Source: Pseudarthrobacter defluvii | Lineage (GTDB): Bacteria > Actinomycetota > Actinomycetes > Actinomycetales > Micrococcaceae | Length of the DNA stretch: 64,000 nucleotides | Reading direction: 5' to 3' | NCBI RefSeq assembly: GCF_030816725.1 | Contig: NZ_JAUSYG010000001.1 | Coordinates: 868,001-932,000, forward strand | Notes under the pieces: generated by a model | Told to the model about the DNA's origin: nothing | The model's database searches: none | Seen by the model: the letters and a program-made list of their open reading frames with translations, nothing else | Part shown: piece by piece, positions 1-8,176 of the stretch | Layout of the letters: the number at the start of each line of letters is the position of its first letter | How positions within the stretch are numbered: position 1 is the first letter of the stretch | Program-made: the position numbers and the translations under genes

Positions 1-396
1 GTAGCCGTCCCAAATCACCAGATGCATTGCCTTGCCTGCCGCATAGATCTGCGGCGTTACGGCGGTCCGGTAAATGTCGAAGAACGCCATGTCTGAGCGG
101 AAGTTGTACCAGCTGGTGATCATGTTGACGGGCGCCTCTTTGACCAGTCGGTTCTCGAGCGACCTGTAGGCCTGGGGGCCCAGGCCGAACAGGAGCCCGC
201 CCTCAACCGTGGCCTGAGGCTGCGCGGAATCGTCCGTACTGGGGCGTGCCGTGGCGCCGGGATTTGGTCCGGTGACCGCCCACGAGGGGACGCTTCCCGC
301 CAGGAGGATGCACACCGCAAGCAACACCGCCGGCACACGGCATCCCGCCGCCAGCCTCGGAACAAGGGCACGGAAGAAAGAGCGGATAGATGTCAT
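1..396 (-). CDS. secreted protein, N-terminal part (runs off the left edge)
   Basis: Only the first 132 codons lie in the window; there is no stop before base 1. ATG at 396 has GGAGG four bases upstream, which fixes the start. Residues 1-36 form a signal peptide: a basic stretch (RSFFRALVPRLAAGCR) followed by a hydrophobic core ending SVPSWA. A Ser/Thr/Pro-rich linker follows, then segments such as MITSWYNFRSDMAFFDIYR and AGKAMHLVIWDGY. The aromatic, acidic pattern recalls the first strand of a secreted glycoside hydrolase barrel (GH26-like), but too little is visible to assign a family. It is divergent from the FAD monooxygenase. Confidence 0.7.
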   Translation of the reverse strand, partial: MTSIRSFFRALVPRLAAGCRVPAVLLAVCILLAGSVPSWAVTGPNPGATARPSTDDSAQPQATVEGGLLFGLGPQAYRSLENRLVKEAPVNMITSWYNFRSDMAFFDIYRTAVTPQIYAAGKAMHLVIWDGY

Positions 397-559
397 CACA
401 CCTCCAGCGGACGGAAGGCCGGCTTCGAGTTCCAGCCCCGGATGGTGCGCCGGGCGGCGGGATTCCTTCCATTTCCAAAGTACCGCGCCCCGGGGGCCTT
501 GCCGCAAGGGTCCGGGGGTACCGCATACTGGCGGTCGAAAAGGAAGGGGACGGTTGGGT

Positions 560-2011
560 ATGCATGACGTCGTGATAGTGGGGAGTGGGCCCACGGGGTT
601 GATGCTGGCGGGCGAGCTGCGGCTGGCGGGGGTGGACGCGGTTGTCCTGGAGCGGCGTTCCTCCCAGGAGCTGGCGGGTTCCCGCGGCGGCGGGATCCAT
701 TCGCGCACCATCGAGCTCCTGGACCAGCGCGGCATCGCGGACCGGTTCCTCGCCGCAGGCAAGACGCTGCAAACGGCCACGTTTGGCAGCACGCAGCTGG
801 ACCTGGCGAGCCTGCCGACCCGCCACCCCTACACGCTGGCGCTGTTCCAGAACCACATCGAGCGGCTGCTGCTTGAGTGGGTGGAGGAGTTGGGCGTGCA
901 GATCCGCCGCGGCGTGGAGGTCACCGGCGTTTCAGCGGACGACGGCGGCGCGGAGGTTCACCTCGCGGGGGAGGGGCCGGTGCGGGCCAGGTATGTCGTG
1001 GGAGCCGACGGCGGGCGCAGCGTCGTGCGGCGGTCGGCCGGCATCCCGATGCTGGGGCCGGATGCGACCCGGAGCAGCCTCATTGCCGAGGTGAAGGTGG
1101 CGGGCGAGCCGGGCCAGCAGGGGAAGGTGGACTCCCGCGGCATCCACGGGCTGTACCCGATGGGGAACGGCGTGGTCCGGGTGGTGGTCACCGAAGCGAC
1201 GCTTGGCCCCGCGGCCGAGCCCACCCTGGCGGACCTGAAGCAGACCCTGACCGATGTGTTCGGGACGGACTTTGGGGTGCACAATCCCATCTGGCTCTCG
1301 CGGTTCACCGACGCCACCCGGCAGGCCGAGTCCTACCGGAAGGGCCCGGTGTTGCTGGCCGGCGACGCAGCCCACGTCCACTCGCCGACGGGCGGCCTGG
1401 GGATCGGGCTGGGGCTGCAGGACGCCGTCAACCTCGGCTGGAAGCTGGGGCAGGTGGTGCTTGGGACCTCGGGCGAGGAGCTGCTGGACACCTACCACGC
1501 GGAGCGCCACCCGGCCGGCGCCCGGTCGCTCAAATACACCATGGCGCAGTCGCTTTTCCAGAAGGCCGACCCACGGCAGGACGCACTGCGAGACCTGCTC
1601 GGCGAGGTGCTGCGTGTGGATGGGGCGGGCACGCCCATCGCCGCACTGGTCGCCGGGCTCGATGTCACCTACGATCTGGGCCCCGGGCATCCGCTGCTGG
1701 GGCGCCGCATGCCCGACCTGGACATTTCCACTGCTTCCGGCCCGCTCCGCGTGTACTGGTTACTGCACCAGGCACGGCCGTTGCTGCTCGAGTTCGACGG
1801 CCGCGCCTTGGAGCTGGGCGCCGGGGTGGGGCGGGTGCAGCATGTCGCAGCAACGTACGACGGCGGGTGGCGGCTTCCCGTCGTCGGCGCGGTGGGGGCG
1901 CCCACGGCAGTCCTGGTCCGGCCCGACGGCTATGTCGCCTGGGTGGGCGAAGGGTCAGCGGACGGGCTGGCCGACGCCCTTCAAAAGTGGTGCGGCGGGG
2001 CCGGCCGGTAG
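560..2011 (+). CDS. FAD-dependent aromatic-ring monooxygenase (PheA/TfdB, rifampicin monooxygenase type)
   Basis: A 483-aa class A flavoprotein monooxygenase. The N-terminal Rossmann motif GSGPTGLMLAGEL (residues 8-20) binds FAD; VVGADGGRSVVRRSAG is the second FAD/NADPH (DG) motif; GDAAHVHSPTGGLGIGLGLQ is the GD motif. The C-terminal ~90 residues look like the degenerate thioredoxin-like domain of this family (ending LVRPDGYVAWVGE). Such enzymes hydroxylate phenolic or polyketide substrates with NAD(P)H and O2; some inactivate rifamycins. The frame is open upstream to 251, but ATG 560 is chosen because the FAD motif must lie near the N-terminus and AGGAAGG lies upstream. The substrate cannot be read from sequence. 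Confidence 0.85.
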   Translation: MHDVVIVGSGPTGLMLAGELRLAGVDAVVLERRSSQELAGSRGGGIHSRTIELLDQRGIADRFLAAGKTLQTATFGSTQLDLASLPTRHPYTLALFQNHIERLLLEWVEELGVQIRRGVEVTGVSADDGGAEVHLAGEGPVRARYVVGADGGRSVVRRSAGIPMLGPDATRSSLIAEVKVAGEPGQQGKVDSRGIHGLYPMGNGVVRVVVTEATLGPAAEPTLADLKQTLTDVFGTDFGVHNPIWLSRFTDATRQAESYRKGPVLLAGDAAHVHSPTGGLGIGLGLQDAVNLGWKLGQVVLGTSGEELLDTYHAERHPAGARSLKYTMAQSLFQKADPRQDALRDLLGEVLRVDGAGTPIAALVAGLDVTYDLGPGHPLLGRRMPDLDISTASGPLRVYWLLHQARPLLLEFDGRALELGAGVGRVQHVAATYDGGWRLPVVGAVGAPTAVLVRPDGYVAWVGEGSADGLADALQKWCGGAGR

Positions 2012-2052
2012 TTCCCGCTGGTCCATGCCGGCCCCGCCAGTTGGAATTGCGT

Positions 2053-2469
2053 CTACTCTTTGGGACCGGCGATATTGACCAGCCACTGAACGCCGAACTT
2101 GTCGGTGCACATGCCAAAGGAGTCGCCCCAGATGGCCTTTTCCAGCGGCATTGTGACCGTGCCGCCGTCGGACAGCTTCTCCCAGTAGCCCCGCAGTTCG
2201 GCTTCATCATCGCCGCTGAGGGACACGCTGAACGCATTCCCGGGGTTGTAGTCCATCCGGGCTGGAGTATCTGATCCCATCAGGGTCAGCCCCGACGGGC
2301 TGTCGAGCTGTGCATGCATGACCAGGTTGTCTTCGGAGGGATCCTGGCTTGCCTGGAAATCGGCGAACGTGCTTACGTTCAGTTCGCCGCCGAAGACGTT
2401 CTTGTAGAACTCCATGGCCTCCCGTGCGTTGTCGCGGAAGCTCAGATAGGGGTTGAGGCGCGTGGGCAT
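2053..2469 (-). CDS. PhnB-like VOC (glyoxalase-fold) protein
   Basis: A 138-aa protein with the YdcJ/PhnB-type VOC fold: MPTRLNPYLSFRDNAREAME opening, FYKNVFGGEL, and the C-terminal GDSFGMCTDKFGVQWLVN segment. Homologues are annotated 'PhnB' or '3-demethylubiquinone methyltransferase-like', but most have no proven activity and the methyltransferase name is probably misleading. AAGGAG lies six bases before ATG 2469, a strong ribosome-binding site. Its 3' end faces that of the FAD monooxygenase. Confidence 0.85.
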   Translation of the reverse strand: MPTRLNPYLSFRDNAREAMEFYKNVFGGELNVSTFADFQASQDPSEDNLVMHAQLDSPSGLTLMGSDTPARMDYNPGNAFSVSLSGDDEAELRGYWEKLSDGGTVTMPLEKAIWGDSFGMCTDKFGVQWLVNIAGPKE

Positions 2470-2786
2470 GACGGCTCCTTAATGTACGGACTTCGTTGTC
2501 GGCAGGGTCATGCTAGCAGCGCCGCCCGACGGCCGAGAAGGGGTTCCGCCCGCATAGTGTCCGCCAGTGGTGAGTCCGCCTTTCCTGGCGCCGGGCCGTT
2601 CACTGAATCATTAATCGGGGGAGATAGAGCAGGTCTTGGGTATTTAGTCCCTGTTTCCCGGCAACATGCAGTCACTAGGCTGGTCTCAGGTCAGGCAGGC
2701 GGCCTTGTTGCCGCCGGAAGAAACTCGCCATGACCACCCCGTCACATAGAGCCCTTCCGGCGCGCCTTCGCTTCCCTGGCTGACGC
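2470..2786. other. gene-free stretch
   Basis: Between the PhnB-like gene and the GAF-ANTAR gene are 418 bases with no credible gene. A plus-strand open frame runs through (2314-2733) but shows no family features and overlaps the PhnB-like gene antisense. The right part holds the two hairpins listed next; the left part presumably holds the PhnB-like promoter, which I cannot place. Confidence 0.5.
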
Positions 2787-2830
2787 GGATGTGGCCCAGA
2801 CAAAGGTGACTTTGGGGGTGGGCCACATTC
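2787..2830. other. long two-tier hairpin
   Basis: Perfect inverted repeat ATGTGGCCCA (2789-2798) / TGGGCCACAT (2819-2828), extendable by two pairs (one wobble), enclosing a second stem CAAAG-GTGA-CTTTG (2801-2814). It sits 14 bases from the terminator-like hairpin at 2843. It may be a second terminator for the minus-strand GAF-ANTAR gene or an RNA element; no T-run follows it on either strand. Confidence 0.5.
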
Positions 2831-2842
2831 CCGTCGCAAGCT

Positions 2843-2872
2843 CCGGGAGCCAGCAGCGTGGCTGGCTCCCGG
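2843..2872 (-). terminator. hairpin terminator after the GAF-ANTAR gene
   Basis: Stem GGGAGCCAGC / GCTGGCTCCC (2845-2854 / 2861-2870), extended to 12 bp by flanking C-G pairs, with a six-base loop. It begins 16 bases past the stop of the minus-strand GAF-ANTAR gene. No U-tract follows on the minus strand, as is common in actinobacteria. Confidence 0.6.
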
Positions 2873-2887
2873 GCTGGTTTTGGATTG

Positions 2888-3625
2888 CTACTCCTCGAAG
2901 TGGGCCTTGGCGTCCTCAGGGGCGGAAAAGCGGTTCACCAGGGTTTCGGCCAGTTCGTTGAGCTTTTGATTCCGGGTGTTGGACGCGCTGCGCAGAACCT
3001 CGAAGGCCCTGTCCTTGCTGCACTTGTTCTCCGCCATGATGATCCCGCAGGCCAGGTCAATGGCGGTTCTCGTGTCCATCGCCGCCCTCATGTTCTCGGC
3101 ACGCTGTTCGGCTGACGCGATCCGGACGGCGAGCCGCAGCGCCTTGCCTGCCATGTCGGCGAACCGTTTCCCTTCGGCCACCGTCTGCTCAGTGAAGAGC
3201 CCACTAACGGGAGCAAAGAAATCAAGGACCGCGCCGGCGTCGTCCTCCATGTTCATCGGGATGCCCAAGGAGCCGGCAATGCCTGCGGCGGACAGGGCGC
3301 TGCAATACTCGGGCCACCGCGGGTCGGAGGACACATCGCCCAGGAGGACGGGCACCCTACTCTCCAGGGCTTCAATGCAGGGACCGTCACCCAGGCCCTG
3401 TTCGATGCGGTCGATCACCACCGCCCTGCCGCTGCTGCCGCCGATGGTGGCCGTGCGCTTGCGCCGGTGCAGTGTCACGGCGCATTCGATCGGCACTCCG
3501 GTGGCGCCGGTCATGGCTGCGGCCGCCAGCCCGGTCAGGCCGTCCAGCACGGATTTGATGTCCTCCATCCCGGCAATGAGGTCAACGAGCCCTTCGAAAT
3601 CATCTGCGATGTCCTGGTCCACCAT
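2888..3625 (-). CDS. GAF-ANTAR RNA-binding antiterminator
   Basis: A 245-aa protein with a GAF sensor domain (about residues 20-165; LGDGPCIEALESRVPVLLGD and FFAPVSGLFTEQTV are typical) and a C-terminal ANTAR domain (about 178-235; AMDTRTAIDLACGIIMAENK then SASNTRNQKLNELAETLV). ANTAR domains bind paired hexaloop hairpins in nascent RNA and prevent termination. The GAF ligand is unknown. It is one of four ANTAR proteins within 15 kb. The start at 3625 has only a weak AGGGTG site. It appears monocistronic and is followed by two strong hairpins. Confidence 0.9.
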   Translation of the reverse strand: MVDQDIADDFEGLVDLIAGMEDIKSVLDGLTGLAAAAMTGATGVPIECAVTLHRRKRTATIGGSSGRAVVIDRIEQGLGDGPCIEALESRVPVLLGDVSSDPRWPEYCSALSAAGIAGSLGIPMNMEDDAGAVLDFFAPVSGLFTEQTVAEGKRFADMAGKALRLAVRIASAEQRAENMRAAMDTRTAIDLACGIIMAENKCSKDRAFEVLRSASNTRNQKLNELAETLVNRFSAPEDAKAHFEE

Positions 3626-3766
3626 GTGTTCACCCTAGAAGCGGGGGCTGCAAGCCACAAGGGTGGCTCTCAACCTTCCAGGGTCAGCGCTGTCCCAGCC
3701 AACGCCCAGCCCAGTTATGGAAACGTTATATATGCTTGTTGAGTGGTTTTGAGGTTAAGCAGGGAA

Positions 3767-4975
3767 ATGTCATCAGTCCTGTCCCGTCCGGCGCCCCCCG
3801 AAACGGGGCTGATATCGGGCCGGAAGTACGCTCTGGACGGGCTGCGGACCATCGCCGTTGCCGGAGTCTTCTTCTTCCACACCGCCACCGAATCGATGCC
3901 GGGCGGTTCCATCGGCGTGGACGTGTTCTTCACGCTCAGCGGCTTCGTCATCACGCTTTTGATCATGAAGGAACGGCTTGCCACCGGCAGGCTCCACCTT
4001 GGCGTCTTCTACGCCAAGCGGCTGGCCCGGCTCTGGCCGGCGCTGCTGGCGCTCTGCGCGGTGATCCTCGCCGTCGGCTTCCTGTTCCCTGCTTCGGGCT
4101 GGGGCGGGCAGGCGGCTTTCGTCCTTCCCGCCGCCGGCTACGTCATGAACCTGGCGCACTTTGGCATGTTCGGTGACTCCATAGCCGGGGAAACCCTCGG
4201 GCCCACCTGGACCCTGGCCGTGGAGGAGCAGTTTTACCTGGTGTGGCCGTTGCTCCTGCTGGTCATGCTCCGGTTCTGGAAGGTCCGCGCCACTGCCTTC
4301 GCCACCGTGGCACTCGCTGCCGCGTTCGTGCTCAACCGTTTCCTGCTGGTCACAGCCGGCCAGCCACTGGACCGGATCTACAACGGGCCGGACACCCGGG
4401 CCGATGAGTTGCTGATCGGCTGCGCCCTCGCCCTGCTGTTCACCGCAGTACGGCAGGGCTCGGGACTGCACAAGGTTTTACTATCGGCCTCGCACTGGGG
4501 CGCCCCGCTTGCCGGCATCGGCCTGGTGGCCGCGCTGTTCCTGCTGAAGGAACCGGACACCCCCGGCACCTGGTTCAACGTGTTCTGGACAGCAGGCCCC
4601 GCCGCGCTGGCGCTGCTGTCCGCGGTGCTGGTCGGCTCCCTGGTCCTCCAGCCGGCAGGCTTTATGTCCCGCTTTCTCAGCCACCCCTGGCTGGCCCGCC
4701 CCGGCCGCGACCTGTCCTACGGAATGTACCTTTGGCACCTCCCGGTCTACCTGCTGCTGATGCCCCTGGTCCCAACGCTGCCGCTTCGGATCGCCCTGAC
4801 CGCAGCCCTTACCGTTCTCCTGGCGTACGCGTCCTTCCGCTGTGTTGAGCAGCCGCTGCGCCGCTTGGCGAACAAAAGGCTGGATCCCGCCGTCGTGCGT
4901 TCCACCCCGGAGCCCAATCCCGCCCCGGAAGGTACACGGGAAATGGAACTTGAACGGTCGGCCTCAGCGTCCTAG
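3767..4975 (+). CDS. membrane acyltransferase 3 family (OafA/YrhL type)
   Basis: A 402-aa integral membrane protein with about ten hydrophobic segments. Family hallmarks are YALDGLRTIAVAGVFFFH near the N-terminus (the His is the likely catalytic residue), FFTLSGFVI, the RLARLWPAL motif and TWTLAVEEQFYLVWP. These proteins move acyl groups, usually acetyl, onto cell-surface sugars or lipids. The C-terminal ~40 residues are a polar tail (RSTPEPNPAPEGTREME). An in-frame GTG at 3743 is an alternative start; ATG 3767 is preferred because the conserved region follows soon after. The next gene is a broken glycosyltransferase, so surface polysaccharide decoration is plausible. Confidence 0.85.
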   Translation: MSSVLSRPAPPETGLISGRKYALDGLRTIAVAGVFFFHTATESMPGGSIGVDVFFTLSGFVITLLIMKERLATGRLHLGVFYAKRLARLWPALLALCAVILAVGFLFPASGWGGQAAFVLPAAGYVMNLAHFGMFGDSIAGETLGPTWTLAVEEQFYLVWPLLLLVMLRFWKVRATAFATVALAAAFVLNRFLLVTAGQPLDRIYNGPDTRADELLIGCALALLFTAVRQGSGLHKVLLSASHWGAPLAGIGLVAALFLLKEPDTPGTWFNVFWTAGPAALALLSAVLVGSLVLQPAGFMSRFLSHPWLARPGRDLSYGMYLWHLPVYLLLMPLVPTLPLRIALTAALTVLLAYASFRCVEQPLRRLANKRLDPAVVRSTPEPNPAPEGTREMELERSASAS

Positions 4976-5132
4976 ACCGTCAAACGCCCTGTCCCCCTGC
5001 GGTGTAGAGCAGTTACGGGACGTGTGGTCATCCACAGAAATCGGCCGGTGACCTTGTGTGGCCTGAGGGCGGAAGCTAGCTTTGGAGACCCGACAAGGGG
5101 CGCCTGCCTGCCCGGATGAAAGGCCACCACCG

Positions 5133-6090
5133 TTGGCTCCATATACGTTCCTAGCCCTTGGCCCAGCTTCGGCGACAGCTGACGCCGCCTGGCTCAGCCA
5201 CCCAATGATCAAAGCGATCTGCCAATACGAAGGCGCCGCCATCACCGGCAAACGGTGGGGCTCGAGGGTCCTGGGAATAGGCTTCGACTCGATGGTGCTG
5301 GCCCTCAAAACCCTCAACCCGTCCGTTAAGGGGCCCTACTTTGCCACCAACCCCTGGATTGGCGCCGCGTTGCGTCTGACGGGCAGGAAAGACTTCGTAG
5401 TCACCGGAATCTACGCCGAGCCCACCAGCCTTAGCTGGAAAATCCTGCGCCGGCTGATAGGCAGTGCGCCCGTCATCAGCATGTCCGAGTCAGAGGCCCG
5501 GCCCTGGAACCGCCGACGGGGGACGCGCGTGGTGCGTGCTGTATGGGAACTCGCTCGGGTACCCGGCCCAAAAGCCGGGCGACGGTTTCCACATATTTAT
5601 CGGCGGCTCATCTGACCGCGACCCCCAGGCCATCAGGGCGCTTGAGGAGGAAGTGTTGTCCAGCCCCACCCCCGTGCAGCTGGACATCGCCACTGGCGGT
5701 CCGGCCAGTGAGATCCGCAGGGGCGGGAATGTGGTCAGGCACCCCGGCTACGTGAGCCAGAAGGAGTTCGGCGAACTGCTCAGCACTGCATCCGTGGTCT
5801 TCCTTCCGCTGGCACGCGGGACCAGGGCGGCCGGTCACATGGTCCTGGTTGGCGCTGTGGAGAGTGGCATCCCCGTGGCCGTTACGCCTAATGAAGGCAT
5901 GAAGGAATATGTCATTGAGCCCGGCGTTGTTCTCTGCGACCCGGACCGGGCTATCCTTCCCCAGCTCCGCGAGTTGGCCGACGCCACAAGAGGCAGGCAG
6001 TCGGAAATACGGGCTCTGTGGAAAGCTCAATTAAGTCTTGACAGCTACATTTCGCGGATCATGGAAGTGCTGGAACCCGTCCGCGTTTAG
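5133..6090 (+). pseudogene. glycosyltransferase (GT-B fold) broken by a one-base frameshift
   Basis: Two overlapping frames together encode one glycosyltransferase of about 318 aa. The first frame (TTG 5133, or TTG 5082) gives FLALGPASATADAAWLSHP through MSESEARPWN; the second resumes as VLYGNSLGYPAQKPGDGFH and FIGGSSDRD and ends ITP-type VAVTPNEGMKEYVIEPG, the C-terminal nucleotide-sugar half. The frames join cleanly if one G is removed from the five-G run at 5518-5522 (reading RRGRAWCVLYGNS). As written, translation from the upstream start ends at 5615. It may be a real recent mutation or a homopolymer sequencing error. It follows the acyltransferase on the same strand. Confidence 0.75.
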
Positions 6091-6117
6091 GCATGGCTGG
6101 CCGCCAGGCGCCGGAGA

Positions 6118-7041
6118 TTAATGCGCGATGTTTTCCTGGTCGCGGTGGGCGGCCGGTTCGATCTGGAAGGTGGAGTGCTCCACGCTGACGTCGAAGTCCT
6201 GGGCCACGCAGCGCTGCAGGTCGGCCAAGATGGTGGCCGAATGACCGTCGCGCATGCACCCGTCCTGCACCGTCACATGCGCGGACAGGACGGGCACACC
6301 TGATGCCACCAGGGAGGCGTGCAGGTCATGGACGTCAATGACGTGCGGCAGCGCCAGGATGTGCCGGCGCACCTCGGCCAGGTCCAGGCCCGGGGGAGTG
6401 CTTTCCATCAGCACGTTCACCGTGTCCCGCAGCAGCTTCAGCGTGCGTGGGATGATCAGCACACCGATGAGCAGGGATACGACGGCGTCTGCCCGGGTCC
6501 AGCCCGTCAGGGCAATGACCAGCGCGGCCACGATGACGGCGATGGAGCCGAGGGCGTCGTTAAGAACCTCAAGGAAAGCGGCCTTCATGTTGAAACTGTG
6601 GTGGCGTCCCGAGGCGAGCACCAGCAGCCCCACGGCGTTTCCGGCCAGGCCGATGACGCCAAACCACAGCATCAGTGGGCCTCCGACTTCCGGCGGTTCC
6701 AACAGGCGGCGGACGCCCTCGACAATGACGAAGCCGCCCACGCCCAGCAGCAGGGCTGCCTGCCCGGCCGCGGCGAGGATCTCGGCGCGCTTGTAACCCC
6801 ACGTGCGCTTGAAGGTTGGCGGTTTCAGGGCCAGCGACGCCGCGATCACCGCAATCAGCAGGCCGGCGGAGTCCGTGAACATGTGCCCGGCGTCGGCCAG
6901 CAGGGCCAGGCTGCCGGTAAGGATTGTTCCCACGATCTCAGCCACTATTACCGTGAACGTGATGGCGAAAACCAGCAGCAGTTTGCCGCGCTGGCCGTGG
7001 GGATCGGCAACGTCGTGGCTGTGGTTGTGCCCGCTGCCCAC
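6118..7041 (-). CDS. cation diffusion facilitator (CzcD/ZitB-type metal efflux)
   Basis: A 307-aa CDF transporter with six membrane helices and a cytoplasmic C-terminal domain. The N-terminus is His-rich (GHNHSHDVADPHG). TM2 carries the metal site HMFTD (HxxxD); in TM5 the usual HxxxD is replaced by ExxxD in FLEVLNDALGS. It exports Zn, Cd, Co or similar ions by proton antiport. GTG 7041 is the start: AGGAAGAG precedes it and it lies four bases after the stop of the upstream transporter gene, so it is third in the cmtR operon. Confidence 0.85.
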   Translation of the reverse strand: MGSGHNHSHDVADPHGQRGKLLLVFAITFTVIVAEIVGTILTGSLALLADAGHMFTDSAGLLIAVIAASLALKPPTFKRTWGYKRAEILAAAGQAALLLGVGGFVIVEGVRRLLEPPEVGGPLMLWFGVIGLAGNAVGLLVLASGRHHSFNMKAAFLEVLNDALGSIAVIVAALVIALTGWTRADAVVSLLIGVLIIPRTLKLLRDTVNVLMESTPPGLDLAEVRRHILALPHVIDVHDLHASLVASGVPVLSAHVTVQDGCMRDGHSATILADLQRCVAQDFDVSVEHSTFQIEPAAHRDQENIAH

Positions 7042-7045
7042 GGGG

Positions 7046-7735
7046 TCAACTCTTCCTGGTGGTCGGCAGGCCCAGCGGCTGCGGGGTGGGCGAAGGGGCG
7101 GTGCTGGAGCAGCCGGGGCAGCAGGCGTCCCCGCGCCACGCGTTGATGCCTTCGCGGACGGCGATGCCCGCGATGACCAGTGCTGCACCGGCGTCGGCCC
7201 ACCACCAGCCCAGGGTGCTGTTCAGGACCAGGCCAACCAGCAGCACGGCGGAGAGATACGTGCACAGCAGGGTCTGTTTGGAGTCCGCGACGGCGGTCCG
7301 GGACCCGAGTTCCCGCCCTGCACGGCGCTGGGCCCAGGACAGGACGGGCATGATGACCAGGCTCAGGGCCGCGATCACGATACCCGGCAGGGAGTGCTGC
7401 GCTTCGCCGCCGCCGGCCAAGGACCGGATGGAGTCCACTGCCACGAACGCGGCCAGCGCGAAGAAGGAGACGGCGATGATCCGCAGCGTCAGGTGTTCGC
7501 GCCGCTCGGGGTCCTTCGCGGAAAACTGCCAGGAGAGCGCCAGCGCGGAGGCCACTTCCATCACGGAATCCAGGCCGAATCCGATCAGGGCGGATGAATC
7601 AGCGGCACCCCCGGCCCACAGCGCCACGACGGCCTCGATGACGTTGTACGTGATGGTCGCTGCCGCGAAGAGCCTGATCCGGCGGCTCAATACCCGCCGC
7701 CGCTCCGAGGCAGGTACCTTCAATGCGGTGGTCAT
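7046..7735 (-). CDS. cation transporter (CDF-like membrane protein) with Cys-rich tail
   Basis: A 229-aa protein with about five or six hydrophobic helices, related to the cation-diffusion group (SSALIGFGLDSVMEVASA and WWADAGAALVIAG carry the acidic helix residues). The soluble tail has a compact metal-binding cluster, GDACCPGC. Its ATG (7735) overlaps the cmtR stop as ATGA, so the two are translationally coupled. Genes of this type commonly sit beside ArsR/SmtB repressors and probably export the metal sensed by the regulator. Confidence 0.75.
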   Translation of the reverse strand: MTTALKVPASERRRVLSRRIRLFAAATITYNVIEAVVALWAGGAADSSALIGFGLDSVMEVASALALSWQFSAKDPERREHLTLRIIAVSFFALAAFVAVDSIRSLAGGGEAQHSLPGIVIAALSLVIMPVLSWAQRRAGRELGSRTAVADSKQTLLCTYLSAVLLVGLVLNSTLGWWWADAGAALVIAGIAVREGINAWRGDACCPGCSSTAPSPTPQPLGLPTTRKS

Positions 7736-8058
7736 GCGAAGCACTCCCCATCGGGTGCGCAGCAGGCGGGATCCACCGCCAGGACAACGCTCAGCAGGTC
7801 TTTGATGGCGTGGCCGATCCGCGCGTCCGCCAGTTCATACCGGCTCCGCCGTCCGTCCGGCACCGCCACCACCAGGCCGCAGCCGCGCAGGCAGGTCAGA
7901 TGGTTGGACATGCTTTGCCGGGACACCCCCAGGCTGTCCGCCAGGTCCGATGGATAGGACGGGGACTCCGCAAGGGCCAGCAGCACGCGGGCGCGCGTTG
8001 GGTCCGAGACCGCATAGCCGAAGCGGGCCAGCACAGGGGCATGGGTGAGGGTCTGCAT
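7732..8058 (-). CDS. cmtR: ArsR/SmtB-family metal-sensing repressor, CmtR type
   Basis: A 108-aa winged-helix repressor. The recognition helix region is LGVSRQSMSNHLTCLRGCGL. Cys56 and Cys60 in this segment, with Cys99/100 or Cys106 in the C-terminal tail (DPACCAPDGECFA), match the Cys57/Cys61/Cys102 ligand set of Mycobacterium tuberculosis CmtR, which senses Cd(II) and Pb(II). Metal binding should release the operator and turn on the two downstream transporters. The first gene of the operon, with a promoter-operator directly upstream. Confidence 0.8.
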   Translation of the reverse strand: MQTLTHAPVLARFGYAVSDPTRARVLLALAESPSYPSDLADSLGVSRQSMSNHLTCLRGCGLVVAVPDGRRSRYELADARIGHAIKDLLSVVLAVDPACCAPDGECFA

Positions 8059-8064
8059 GCTCCC

Positions 8065-8093
8065 AAAGTACAGCGGGGAATGTATTCAGGCAA
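8065..8093 (-). promoter_or_regulatory. cmtR promoter with candidate operator in the spacer
   Basis: On the minus strand, TTGCCT (-35, 8093-8088) and TACTTT (-10, 8070-8065) are separated by exactly 17 bases. The spacer holds the dyad GAAT-AC-ATTC (8087-8078). A palindrome between -35 and -10 is a usual place for ArsR/SmtB repressors. Transcription would start just before ATG 8058. Confidence 0.55.
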
Positions 8094-8104
8094 AACTGGA
8101 TCCC

Positions 8105-8163
8105 GCGAGATGGCACTTAGCAGCAGTCCAGGCGCCTGGGATTGCGGTGAACTGCCATCTCGC
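8105..8163. repeat. intergenic inverted repeat with central palindrome (REP-like)
   Basis: Perfect 11-bp arms GCGAGATGGCA (8105-8115) and TGCCATCTCGC (8153-8163) enclose the perfect palindrome CCAGGCGCCTGG (8128-8139). It lies 13 bases past the LCP gene stop and about 45 bases upstream of cmtR, both on the minus strand. It may terminate LCP transcription, but the layout also resembles dispersed intergenic palindromic elements. Confidence 0.6.
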
Positions 8164-8176
8164 GCGAAGGGGAGGG

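Noticed and set aside
2314..2733. 139-codon plus-strand frame over the PhnB-like gene 5' region
   Set aside because: Mostly antisense to a well supported gene; the remainder crosses intergenic sequence with no domain.
2855..2860. Hexaloop AGCGTG (A at 1, G at 4) as a possible ANTAR RNA target
   Set aside because: Only a single hairpin has this loop, the stem is too long, and no plus-strand gene follows it.
3715..3984. Minus-strand frame ending GAGRDRTDDISLLNLKTTQQ
   Set aside because: Antisense to the acyltransferase; this kind of peptide is a known type of false translation. I looked for a tRNA there and could not fold a cloverleaf.
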